A stretch of DNA of 12,618 nucleotides from CAYRVX01 sp964642165 (GTDB taxonomy: Bacteria > Planctomycetota > Phycisphaerae > SM23-33). The translations under genes were made by a program, and so were the position numbers. Below are positions 1 to 8,010 of this stretch, one piece after another. Where the stretch lies: positions 1 through 12,618 of the forward strand of contig CAZXOC010000224.1 of NCBI GenBank assembly GCA_964642165.1, in the 5' to 3' direction. The notes under the pieces are model-generated. The model did not search any database. It saw only the letters and a program-made list of their open reading frames with translations, and was not told the origin of the DNA. Position 1 is the stretch's first letter. Each line of letters opens with the position of its first letter.

Positions 1-36
1 TCCGGGCAGGCTCAGCCGCTGGCTCTGGGGGCTCAT
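1..36 (-). CDS. Possible start of a gene running off the left edge
   Basis: An ATG on the minus strand, 35 bases past the accA stop codon, opens a frame of 12 codons (MSPQSQRLSLPG) that continues out of the window. Its position and strand fit a next gene in an accA transcript. The upstream sequence has no clear Shine-Dalgarno, only a weak GGTCAG. Twelve residues are too few to name a family, and this could be chance. It is listed only so the edge is not read as empty. Confidence 0.22.
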   Translation of the reverse strand, partial: MSPQSQRLSLPG

Positions 37-71
37 GAGCTGACCGGGACGGTCGCGGGGCCGGCGGGAGG

Positions 72-1094
72 CTACTCGCCGTCCGGGGGGGCCTCGTCGT
101 CGGCCTGCTGCTGGCGGAGGACCTTGCCCATCCGCCGCCAGCGCCCGTAGCGGTGCTTGAGGAGGTTGTCGATCGGCACGCGGTCGAGCTGCCTCAGCGT
201 GCGGACGATGTGGCGTTCGAGATTGTGGGCGGCCTCGGCGTGGTCGCGGTGGGCGCCCCCGAGCGGCTCGGGGATGATGTCGTCGATGACGTCCAGGGCC
301 TGGAGGTCGCGGGCGGTGACCTTCATGGCGGCGGCGGCCTCGGGGGCCTTCTCGCCGGTGCGCCACAGGATGGCCGCACAGCCCTCCGGGCTGATGACCG
401 AGTACCAGGCGAACTCCATCATGGCCATCCGGTCGCCGACGCCGAGGCCGAGCGCCCCGCCGCTGCCGCCCTCGCCGATGACCACCACCACGATCGGCGT
501 CCGCAGGCGGCTCATCTCGCGAAGGTTCAGCGCGATCGCCTCGGCGACGCCGCGCTCCTCCGAGCCGATGCCCGGATACGCCCCGGCCGTGTCCAAAAGC
601 ACCACCACCGGCAGGGAGAACTTCTCGGCCAGCTTCATCACGCGAAGGGCCTTGCGGTAGCCCTCCGGGTGGAGGCAGCCGAAGTTGCAGGCGATCTTCT
701 CCTTCGTGTCGCGCCCCTTGTGCTGGGCGATGACGGCGACCTTCTCGGTCGCGATCCGCCCCAGCCCGCAGCGGACGGCCTTGTCGTCCCCGAACCGCCG
801 GTCGCCGTGCACGGGCACGAAGTTCTTGACGATCCGCTCGATGTAGTCGCCGGCGATCGGCCGCTGGGGATGCCGCGCGACCTGCACCGTCTCCCAGGCC
901 GTCAGGCTCGCGTACGTCTTGCGCAGCAGCGAGACGTACTGGGCGCGGAGCTGGCGGATCTCGGCGCTGTAGTCGCGTCCGGCCTTGACCTGTTCGGCCT
1001 CGAGGTCGCCCACCTGCCGCTGCAAGCGTACGATGGGCTTCTCGAAGGGCAGGAAGTACCCGTTCTCGGAAGCGGACTGGCTCTGCCTTGCCAT
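72..1094 (-). CDS. accA: Acetyl-CoA carboxylase carboxyltransferase, alpha subunit (AccA)
   Basis: AccA pairs with AccD in the cytoplasm to move the carboxyl group from carboxybiotin to acetyl-CoA, giving malonyl-CoA for fatty acid synthesis. The protein is 340 residues, slightly longer than E. coli AccA (319). Residues 14-65 form the N-terminal helical region (FLPFEKPIVRLQRQV and on). The crotonase-like core follows, with VVVLLDTAGAYPGIGSEERG (163-182), GEGGSGGALGLGVGD (207-221) and ISPEGCAAILW (234-244), all strongly AccA-like. The charged C-terminal tail (QQQADDEAPPDGE) is not conserved. The frame stays open upstream to 1199, but the start at 1094 matches where the family begins and has a GAGAG motif 9 bases upstream (1104-1108). 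Neither accD nor accB/accC is seen here. The 5' region carries two stem-loops and no convincing promoter. Confidence 0.95.
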   Translation of the reverse strand: MARQSQSASENGYFLPFEKPIVRLQRQVGDLEAEQVKAGRDYSAEIRQLRAQYVSLLRKTYASLTAWETVQVARHPQRPIAGDYIERIVKNFVPVHGDRRFGDDKAVRCGLGRIATEKVAVIAQHKGRDTKEKIACNFGCLHPEGYRKALRVMKLAEKFSLPVVVLLDTAGAYPGIGSEERGVAEAIALNLREMSRLRTPIVVVVIGEGGSGGALGLGVGDRMAMMEFAWYSVISPEGCAAILWRTGEKAPEAAAAMKVTARDLQALDVIDDIIPEPLGGAHRDHAEAAHNLERHIVRTLRQLDRVPIDNLLKHRYGRWRRMGKVLRQQQADDEAPPDGE

Positions 1095-1118
1095 GACGAC
1101 CGGCTCTCGCCATTGCGC

Positions 1119-1136
1119 GCCAACCGTCCGGTTGGC
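1119..1136 (-). other. Short stem-loop in the accA 5' region
   Basis: A perfect 7-bp inverted repeat (GCCAACC, 4-base loop GTCC, GGTTGGC) lies 24 bases upstream of the accA start. If transcribed it would sit in the accA leader, just before the ribosome-binding region. Short GC-rich stems are common by chance in DNA of this composition, so function is inference. Confidence 0.35.
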
Positions 1137-1155
1137 CGCCGGCTGGATATACCAA

Positions 1156-1180
1156 CAAAGGACGCCGTCAGCGTCCTTTG
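1156..1180 (-). terminator. Stem-loop, probable terminator between the ThuA-like gene and accA
   Basis: A perfect 10-bp inverted repeat with a 5-base loop: CAAAGGACGC, CGTCA, GCGTCCTTTG. On the minus strand the stem is followed by a moderately T-rich stretch (TTTGTTGGTAT), which fits an intrinsic terminator for the ThuA-like gene, whose stop lies about 180 bases upstream. It lies only 62 bases before the accA start, so it could instead be a leader or attenuator hairpin of accA. The T-tract is imperfect, so strength is uncertain. Confidence 0.5.
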
Positions 1181-1278
1181 CCCTTCCGTATCTCACCAAA
1201 CCCAGAGCCTACCGGCCCCTGCGCGGCGGTTGCAAGCGAAATCCGCGCCCTCCCCGGGCCCGAGGACCCGGCGTGGCA

Positions 1279-1296
1279 GGTCCCTTCCGCGGGACC
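1279..1296. other. Short inverted repeat downstream of the ThuA-like gene
   Basis: A perfect 6-bp inverted repeat, GGTCCC and GGGACC around a 6-base TTCCGC loop, lies in the 267-base gap between accA and the ThuA-like gene. On the minus strand it is about 65 bases past the ThuA-like stop codon. No T-tract follows. It may stabilise the mRNA 3' end, or it may be chance in GC-rich DNA. Nothing else in the gap looks like a gene. Confidence 0.25.
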
Positions 1297-1361
1297 CGCG
1301 GGCCTGGCCGTCGCGGCCTGCAATGACATGGATAAATGCGACGGCAAGCACCATTGCGGCG

Positions 1362-2003
1362 TCACGTCGACGCCCGGCGCCCCTCGCCCGCCCAGAGCAT
1401 GCCGCGCGTGGTGATCGCCAGCACCTCGGGCACGTCGAAGTCCTTGGCGACGTGGCCGAGCGACGAGTAGAACACGCGCCCCCGGCCCCACATGCGCTTC
1501 CACACGACGGGCAGGGTGCAGCCGTTGCACTCGAACGTGGTCGTCGCCAGCACGTGGTTCGACGGGTCGACGTGCATGTAGTACTGCTCGCTGTGCACGG
1601 CGAAGTGATTCAGACCGGCCGTGATCGGGTCGGCGTGATCCACGACGTGCACGCGGTAGTCGACGATGCCGCCCGGGTGGGCGACCCACTGCCCGCCGAC
1701 CATGAACTGGTACTCCGTCGCCTCGCGGAAGGCGTCGCCCATCCCGCCGTGGCACCCGGCGAGGCCCACGCCCTGGCGGACCGCCTCGCAGAGGTTCTTG
1801 CACTGGTCGCCGCCGATCTTGCCCATCGTCCAGATCGGCACGATCAGGTCGAGGGCGAGCAGGGGCTCCAGCTCGTTGAGGCAGTCCAGCGTGTCAAGCC
1901 GCTCGACCTCCACGCCCTCGTCGCCCAGTGCCTTGGCCAGGACCTCGCTCACCGGGCCGGGCTCGTGGCCCTCCCAGCCGCCGTACACGATCCGTGCTTT
2001 CAT
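1362..2003 (-). CDS. ThuA-like domain protein
   Basis: A 213-residue protein made of a single ThuA-like domain, a class I glutamine amidotransferase-like fold named after trehalose utilisation protein ThuA. No reaction can be assigned from sequence. Family features are the N-terminal YGGWEGHEP (7-15), LAGCHGGMGDAF with Cys84-His85 (81-92), GGQWVAHPGG (103-112), HSEQYYMHVDP (137-147) and GRGRVFYSSLGH (173-184). No signal peptide is visible, so it is probably cytoplasmic. The ATG has GGGAAG 6 bases upstream (2010-2015). The gene starts 39 bases after the malic enzyme stop on the same strand, so the two are probably cotranscribed. ThuA-like proteins are abundant in Planctomycetota and usually sit near sugar genes; here the partner is a malate enzyme. 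The family call is secure but the function is unknown. Confidence 0.88.
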   Translation of the reverse strand: MKARIVYGGWEGHEPGPVSEVLAKALGDEGVEVERLDTLDCLNELEPLLALDLIVPIWTMGKIGGDQCKNLCEAVRQGVGLAGCHGGMGDAFREATEYQFMVGGQWVAHPGGIVDYRVHVVDHADPITAGLNHFAVHSEQYYMHVDPSNHVLATTTFECNGCTLPVVWKRMWGRGRVFYSSLGHVAKDFDVPEVLAITTRGMLWAGEGRRAST

Positions 2004-2042
2004 CTCTGTCTTCCCGTTCTGTTCCGCCGGCCGGGCGGATTC

Positions 2043-3422
2043 CTACTTGCCCGCCGCGGCCTGCACGGCCTGGGCGACGGCGCGGTGCGTCGCCGGGTCC
2101 ATCATCTCCGGCAGGAACTCGCCGGCGGGCACGATCTCCGCGAGGGCCTCGGCGGCGGCCATCATCATGTCGATGGTGATCGCCTCCGCCGCGGCGTCCA
2201 GCGCGCCGCGGAAGATCCCCGGATACGCCAGGGCGTTGTTCATCATGCGTCCGTCGGCCGCCAGGGACGCGCCGGCCTCGTACGCCTCGGACACGCTGAT
2301 CTCACTGACCGGGTTGGCCAGGGCGAAGACGATCGGGTCGGGCGCCATGGAGCGGACCATCTCCGGGCTGACCAGGTTCGGGCGGCTGACGCCGACGAAC
2401 AGCTCGCGTCCCTCCATCGCCTCGGCCAGCGTGCCCCGGATGTTGTCCCGGTTGCTCCGTTCGGCCAGCGCCGCTTTCTCGGGGTTCATATTCTCGTTGC
2501 GCCCGCGATACAGCACGCCGCGCGAGTCGCAGAGCACCACGTCGGGCACGCCGGCTCGCGTGAGCAGGTCGGTGATGGCCGTCCCGGCCGCGCCCGCCCC
2601 GCTGATCACCGTCGTCATGTTCTCGATGCGCTTGCCCGTCTGCCTCAGGGCGCTGTAGAGGCTCGCCAGGACGATCGTCGCCGTGCCGTGCTGGTCGTCG
2701 TGGAAGACGGGCACGTTCAGGCGCTCGTCCAGGGTCCGCGTGATCTCGAAGCACTCCGGCGCCTTGACGTCCTCGATCTGGATGGCGCCGAACGTCGGGG
2801 CGATCTTCTCGCAAACGTGGATGAACTCCTTCGGGTCGTGCGTGTCGATGAGGATCGGCTCGGCGCTGAGGCGGGCAAACTCCCAGAAGATCGCGCTCTT
2901 GCCCTCCATGACGGGCAGGCCCGGCACCACGCCGATGTCCCCCAGGCCCAGCACCGCCGTGCCGTTGGTGACGATCGCCACCTTGTTGGGCAGGCTCGTG
3001 AAGTCGCGGGCCTTGGCCGGGTCGGCCTCGATCGCCCGGCACACCCGCGCCACGCCGGGCGTGTAGACGATCCGCAGGTCGGTGTTGGAGCGGATCGGCG
3101 TGCGGCTGCGCATCTCGCACGCCCCGCCGCGATGCGCCTCCATCGCCAGGTCCAGCAGGTCGAGCACCTCGGTGCCGTCGAGGGCCTCCACGGCCGAATG
3201 CGCCGCCGCCATCTGGGCGTCGTCCGTGGCGAAGACCTGAAGCGCGTAGACCATGCCCCGGTCCTGCACGTCGGCCAGCGACGCGTCGCCGACCGCCGCG
3301 CCGGCCCCCGCGATCGCCGAGATCGCGCTGCCCAGCGCCTCCGTGCCGCCGGGGAGGCGCACGATCAGGCGAAAGACGACGTTGCCCTGAAACCGGTCCT
3401 GAAGCGCTTCCCGTGAGTCCAT
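2043..3422 (-). CDS. Malic enzyme with N-terminal ACT-like domain
   Basis: Oxidative decarboxylation of malate to pyruvate and CO2 with reduction of NAD or NADP. The protein is 459 residues. Residues 12-92 look like an ACT-type regulatory domain (VVFRLIVRLPGGTEALGSA, then a beta-rich stretch), often an amino-acid-sensing module. The catalytic part begins near 105. It has VYTPGVARVCRAI with the catalytic Tyr120, the expected Lys175 in VMEGKSAIFW, the metal-binding Glu217-Asp218 in IQIEDVKAPE and HDDQHGTA (241-248). GAGAAG (275-280) starts the Rossmann fold, and NNALAYPGIFRGAL (395-408) comes near the end. The usual ANPxPEI reads ANPVSEI, a small variation. The start at 3422 is preceded by AAGAGAG with 6-base spacing (3429-3435). 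An ATG at 3497 lies inside the predicted -10 box, so it is rejected. Cofactor preference is not clear. Confidence 0.93.
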   Translation of the reverse strand: MDSREALQDRFQGNVVFRLIVRLPGGTEALGSAISAIAGAGAAVGDASLADVQDRGMVYALQVFATDDAQMAAAHSAVEALDGTEVLDLLDLAMEAHRGGACEMRSRTPIRSNTDLRIVYTPGVARVCRAIEADPAKARDFTSLPNKVAIVTNGTAVLGLGDIGVVPGLPVMEGKSAIFWEFARLSAEPILIDTHDPKEFIHVCEKIAPTFGAIQIEDVKAPECFEITRTLDERLNVPVFHDDQHGTATIVLASLYSALRQTGKRIENMTTVISGAGAAGTAITDLLTRAGVPDVVLCDSRGVLYRGRNENMNPEKAALAERSNRDNIRGTLAEAMEGRELFVGVSRPNLVSPEMVRSMAPDPIVFALANPVSEISVSEAYEAGASLAADGRMMNNALAYPGIFRGALDAAAEAITIDMMMAAAEALAEIVPAGEFLPEMMDPATHRAVAQAVQAAAGK

Positions 3423-3495
3423 GCGCGTCTCTCTTGTGCGGCAGGCACCGCGCCAGGCCGGCACGCATCCGGCTCGCCCGCGCGGCGAAGCGAAC

Positions 3496-3524
3496 ATTAT
3501 ACGCCCCCCGGGGCCCGATGCCAG
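3496..3524 (-). promoter_or_regulatory. Sigma-70-type promoter of the malic enzyme gene
   Basis: On the minus strand there is a perfect TATAAT -10 box (3501-3496). A -35-like CTGGCA (3524-3519, 4 of 6 matches to TTGACA) lies 17 bases away. Transcription would start near 3489, leaving a leader of about 66 bases before the ATG at 3422. An AT-rich hexamer stands out sharply in such GC-rich DNA. It would drive the malic enzyme and probably the ThuA-like gene. Confidence 0.6.
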
Positions 3525-3561
3525 GGGGCCCTCGCGACGCTCGCGCGCGGGCCCGCGGGGG

Positions 3562-4974
<1,413 letters not shown>

Positions 4975-4981
4975 GATGCGG

Positions 4982-4987
4982 CTCCTT
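4982..4987 (-). promoter_or_regulatory. Strong ribosome-binding site of fumC
   Basis: AAGGAG on the minus strand, 7 bases before the ATG at 4974. It fixes the fumC start, since the frame is open for another 70 codons upstream without family similarity. Confidence 0.8.
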
Positions 4988-5005
4988 GGCGATCGAGGCG
5001 GGGCG

Positions 5006-5035
5006 ATTATAGGTCCGGCGGCGGCGCGCTGGCAA
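5006..5035 (-). promoter_or_regulatory. Sigma-70-type promoter of fumC
   Basis: On the minus strand TTGCCA (5035-5030, 5 of 6 matches to TTGACA) and TATAAT (5011-5006, perfect) are separated by 18 bases. This is the best promoter in the window. Transcription would start near 4999, only about 12 bases before the AAGGAG, giving a short leader. It lies in the 121-base divergent region shared with the HEAT-repeat gene. Confidence 0.7.
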
Positions 5036-5095
5036 TGCGAGCCCGCCCGCGCCGAGCTTGGCGCGCCGGCGACCGGGCGCGTATCGTAGCGAGGT

Positions 5096-7087
5096 ATGCC
5101 CGCCTGGTGGTCGTATCTCCGAAGCCATCCCTGGCAGCGCCGGCTGCTGACCGGCTCGGTGATGCTGGTGCTCGGCAGCGTCACCGCCCTGGTCGCCCTG
5201 CCCCACGTGCGGGACTACCTGCTGCTCCGCGACCTGGCCGGCACGGATCCGCGCACGCGTGCCGAGGCCGTCTCGCGGGCCGTCCGCATGGCCGGCCGGT
5301 CGCCCCGGACGCTGCGCCGGCTCAACGAGGCCCTCGACGACGCCGGCGACGCCCAGTTCGCCGCGATCGTCTCGGCGCTGAGACGGCTCGGGAAGTTCGC
5401 CACGCCCTCCCGCAGCCCGCTCCACGTCGACCGCGTCTGGGCCCTGGAGCTGGCGAGCAACCCCTCCGCGGCGATGCGCGAGCAGTTCCTCGGGGAGATG
5501 CTGCTCGCCGGGCGGGGCAACCGGCACGTTCGCCGGGGCCTCGCCACCGCGGCCGGCGACGAGGCGGCCGAGGTCCGCGCCCTCTCGGCGGCGTTGGCGG
5601 CGAGGCTCGGCGACGATCCCACGCTGGCGGCGCTGCTGGAGGATGAGGACCCGAACGTGGCCGCCGCGGCGGCCCTCGACGCCGGCATCGCGCGCCGCCG
5701 GACCCATGCCGGCAGGCTCCGCGAGATGGCGCGGGCCGCGGGCGACCTGGAACGCCGCTCGGCGGCCGCCTGCGCCCTGGCCCGCATCGACCCCAACGCC
5801 GCCGCCGCGACGCTGGCCGAGATGCTCGCCGACGCCGACCGCGCCGGCGACGAGGCCCTCCGCGACCGGATGCTGCACGTCGTCTGCGAATGCGGCGGGC
5901 CGGCGGCCGGCGAGGGCGTCCTGGGGGTCCTCCGCCGCGCCCGGGCGGCGGGGCGGCACCCGCCGGCGACGGTGCTCGCGGCGGTCGGCCGGCTCGGACT
6001 CGATGCCGCCGCGCCCGACGTCCGCCGGGCCTTGGCCGACGCGGTCCGGCCGGGAAGCGGCCTGGCCGTTCGGCAGGTGCTCGCCGCCCTCCAAGCCGCC
6101 GAAGCGCTCGACCTGCCCGTCCGGCGCGAGACGGAGGCGATCTGCCGACAGCTCTGGACGTTCCGCCCGGGCTTCCGGCTGCTGCTGGTGAGGGGGGCGC
6201 GGCTGCTGGGCGAGCAGGCGCACCGGCCGCAGGGCGACCCGAACGCCGGGCCCGCCACCGCCCAGTGCATTCGGACCCTTCGCCAGGCGGCGGTGTACGA
6301 CTACCAGCCCGCGACGGCGCCGGCGGGCAGCCGGGCGGAGCTGCGCAAGTCGCCGCTTCCGTCCGCGGCGGCGGCCGTGGCCCTGTGGCGCCTGGGGACC
6401 CCCGTCAGCGAGGAGTACCTGCGCAACTCCGCGGGCGAGCCCGTCACGCTGCCGGGCGACCACATCGCGTGGCACCTGGGGCTCCGCGGCGAGCCGCGGG
6501 CGTTCGAGCTGGCCCTGACGTTCCTGCCGCCCGCCGACGCGCCGCCCGGCGAGCGGGAATACAACGACGACGTGCGGAGCACGGGCGCGATGCTGCTGGC
6601 GATCTCGGCGCGCGGCGGCGCGCGGCGGGCGGCGGGAGCCGAACGCGTGCGCAGCCGCCTCGTCGGCGGCGACCGCGGCCCCGAGGACGACTTCCACGTC
6701 CGCGGCGCCTACGAGTGCGCCCTGGTCGTCCTGGGCGACCGACCCCGGCTTCGCCGCGTCGCGGAGCTGCTCGAGACCGGCCAGTTCTCCCAGCGCCGCG
6801 CCATCACCGCCCTGACGCTCGCCGGGAGCCTCGACGGGCTGGACTGGCTGCTGTGGAACCCCCAGATCGACGCCGAGGACGCGCTGTTCCTGCTGGTGGA
6901 CGAGGAGATCGGCGAGGTCCTGGCCACCTGTCTGCCCGCGCTGCCTCGGGTGGACGCCGCGGCCGGCGACGACCTGGCGCGCTGGCAGCTCCGCATCCTG
7001 CGGCACGCCTACGCCATCGGGCGCCCGCGGCTCCGCCCGCAGTTCCCGCCGCCGCCGGCCCGGCAGCCCACGCGCCCCGCCCGCTGA
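5096..7087 (+). CDS. Membrane-anchored HEAT-repeat-like protein, function unknown
   Basis: A 663-residue protein I cannot assign to a named family. Residues 1-16 are basic and aromatic (MPAWWSYLRSHPWQRR). One hydrophobic stretch at about 17-36 (LLTGSVMLVLGSVTALVALP) is probably a signal anchor, placing the bulk outside the cytoplasm. The rest is Ala-, Arg- and Leu-rich with paired helices like HEAT or armadillo repeats, clearest at 155-250 (PTLAALLEDEDPNVAAAAALDAG and SAAACALARIDPNAAAATLAEM) and again near 410-600. Such repeats usually bind proteins; no enzyme motif is seen. It ends in a Pro-Arg tail. The ATG has only a weak GCGAGG 3 bases upstream, and no convincing promoter. It is divergent from fumC and 116 bases before the Moco operon, so no functional link is evident. 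Presence of a gene is secure from consistent codon-position GC bias and length. Confidence 0.8.
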   Translation: MPAWWSYLRSHPWQRRLLTGSVMLVLGSVTALVALPHVRDYLLLRDLAGTDPRTRAEAVSRAVRMAGRSPRTLRRLNEALDDAGDAQFAAIVSALRRLGKFATPSRSPLHVDRVWALELASNPSAAMREQFLGEMLLAGRGNRHVRRGLATAAGDEAAEVRALSAALAARLGDDPTLAALLEDEDPNVAAAAALDAGIARRRTHAGRLREMARAAGDLERRSAAACALARIDPNAAAATLAEMLADADRAGDEALRDRMLHVVCECGGPAAGEGVLGVLRRARAAGRHPPATVLAAVGRLGLDAAAPDVRRALADAVRPGSGLAVRQVLAALQAAEALDLPVRRETEAICRQLWTFRPGFRLLLVRGARLLGEQAHRPQGDPNAGPATAQCIRTLRQAAVYDYQPATAPAGSRAELRKSPLPSAAAAVALWRLGTPVSEEYLRNSAGEPVTLPGDHIAWHLGLRGEPRAFELALTFLPPADAPPGEREYNDDVRSTGAMLLAISARGGARRAAGAERVRSRLVGGDRGPEDDFHVRGAYECALVVLGDRPRLRRVAELLETGQFSQRRAITALTLAGSLDGLDWLLWNPQIDAEDALFLLVDEEIGEVLATCLPALPRVDAAAGDDLARWQLRILRHAYAIGRPRLRPQFPPPPARQPTRPAR

Positions 7088-7090
7088 GGT

Positions 7091-7105
7091 CCCCGCCGGC
7101 CGGGG
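7091..7105 (+). terminator. GC-rich hairpin after the HEAT-repeat gene
   Basis: CCCCG, loop CCGGC, CGGGG forms a 5-bp GC stem 3 bases past the stop codon at 7087. No T-tract follows, so it would at best be a weak or factor-dependent terminator. It could be chance in such GC-rich DNA. Confidence 0.22.
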
Positions 7106-7126
7106 GCGCATGCCGGAGGTTGGCCC

Positions 7127-7156
7127 TTGCAATCGTGATGCACAGTGGCGCATAAC
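7127..7156 (+). promoter_or_regulatory. Candidate promoter of the Moco operon
   Basis: TTGCAA (7127-7132, 4 of 6 matches to the -35 consensus) and CATAAC (7151-7156, 4 of 6 to the -10 consensus) are spaced by 18 bases. Transcription would start near 7163, about 40 bases before the GTG at 7204. It is the only plausible promoter in the 116-base gap before the operon. An imperfect palindrome overlaps its spacer and -10 box, so it may be regulated. Confidence 0.4.
7138..7153. promoter_or_regulatory. Imperfect palindrome, possible operator
   Basis: ATGCAC, four bases AGTG, GCGCAT: the two arms match at 5 of 6 positions. It covers the spacer and start of the -10 box of the predicted Moco promoter, where a repressor would act. 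The first gene of the operon carries a ModE-like DNA-binding domain, so autoregulation is plausible. It does not resemble the AT-rich E. coli ModE box. Assignment is inference from position. Confidence 0.25.
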
Positions 7157-7203
7157 GACCTGCCGTCGGACATCGCCGGGTGGCTCGGAAGGAAGACCCG
7201 CTC

Positions 7204-8010
7204 GTGAGCGTGGTGTGGATCATCTGCGGCGCCGGACGCCGCGTCGGCAAGACGCACCTCGCGACGCGCCTCTGCGAGGTGCTGCCGGGGAGCGTCTACG
7301 CCAAGCAGGGCCACGGCCGGGCCAAGCGCGGCAAGAGCCCGAACTTCTTTCGCTCGCCCGCGCAGGTGAGGTCCTTCGTCGAGGCGCACCGGGGTCGCTG
7401 CGAGCACCTCGTCGTGGAGTCGAACGCCCTGGCGCGAGAGGGCGCGGGCGACGTGACGGTCTTCGTGGGCGCCCCGGCCGACCGGGCCGACGTCCGCCAG
7501 GACGCCGCCGCGTTGCGCAAGTCCGCGGACATCCGCGTCGGCCCCGGCGCTCGCCGGCGCCAGTGGCGGCGCGTCCTGGCCCGCGTGGTCCGCAACGCGA
7601 AGCGCCGCCGGAAGGTGATGGACATCCTGGCCGGGCAGGCGGCGTTCCTGTCGCGGTCTCGACTGGTCGTCGGCGCGAAGGTCTGGCTGGCGGCCGACGG
7701 CGAGCATGCCTTCGGGCGCGGGCTGGCCGACCTGCTCGCGGAGATCGACCGCGCCGGTTCGCTGCGCAAGGCGGCGGCATCGGCGGGCATGAGCTACCGC
7801 TACGGCTGGAGACTCATCCACTCGGCGGAGGGCCACCTCGGGCGCCCGCTCATCCTCGCCCGCCCCGGCGGCCGCGGCGGCGGAGGGTCGGTCCTCTCGC
7901 TCGACGGGCGCCGGCTGATGGACGTCTTCCGCCAGCTCGAGGAGGACGTCGGCGAGTTCGCCGCCGAGCGCTTCGCCCGGCTCTACGGAAAGGCCACCGC
8001 CCGTGGATGA
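7204..8010 (+). CDS. Fusion: MobB-like P-loop NTPase with ModE-like DNA-binding domain
   Basis: A 268-residue protein of two parts. Residues 1-90 look like a MobB-type P-loop NTPase: MSVVWIICGAGRRVGKTHLA with Walker A of the [AG]xxxxGK[ST] form (10-17), then AKQGHGRAKRGK (33-44), where MobB has a Lys-His cluster, and LVVESN (69-74) at the Walker B place. Residues 110-157 are a basic linker. Residues 158-248 match the LysR-type winged helix of ModE: LLAEIDRAGSLRKAAASAG (177-195), recognition helix MSYRYGWRLIH (196-206), then a wing and dimer helix. The molybdate-binding Mop domains of ModE are absent. GTG at 7204 is chosen because GGAAGGAAG (7187-7195) sits 8 bases upstream and the protein then begins at the first beta strand; a GTG at 7180 adds 8 residues. 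It overlaps moeA by 8 bases. Likely a regulator of the operon. The HTH call is firmer than the MobB call. Confidence 0.75.
   Translation: MSVVWIICGAGRRVGKTHLATRLCEVLPGSVYAKQGHGRAKRGKSPNFFRSPAQVRSFVEAHRGRCEHLVVESNALAREGAGDVTVFVGAPADRADVRQDAAALRKSADIRVGPGARRRQWRRVLARVVRNAKRRRKVMDILAGQAAFLSRSRLVVGAKVWLAADGEHAFGRGLADLLAEIDRAGSLRKAAASAGMSYRYGWRLIHSAEGHLGRPLILARPGGRGGGGSVLSLDGRRLMDVFRQLEEDVGEFAAERFARLYGKATARG

Noticed and set aside
153..3416. Very long open frame on the plus strand (about 1087 codons) across accA, the ThuA-like gene and the malic enzyme
   Set aside because: It is antisense to three well-supported genes, its translation is rich in Arg, Asp, His, Leu and Val without any family motif, and such open shadows are usual in high-GC DNA.
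3546..3557. 12-base perfect palindrome CGCGGGCCCGCG just upstream of the malic enzyme promoter
   Set aside because: Made only of G and C, with no spacing from a T-tract; expected often in DNA of this composition.
5058..5087. Possible promoter for the HEAT-repeat gene (TTGGCG, 18 bases, TATCGT)
   Set aside because: The -35 matches only 3 of 6 and the predicted start would leave almost no leader before the ATG at 5096, so it is too weak to list.
7118..7130. Possible sigma-54 promoter (GG then GC) before the Moco operon
   Set aside because: The GG and GC are separated by 9 bases, not 10, and the flanking bases do not fit TGGCAC-N5-TTGC.
7088..7203. Moco riboswitch
   Set aside because: The 116-base gap, of which only about 40 bases would be transcribed leader, is too short for the known complex Moco RNA fold, and I see no matching stems.
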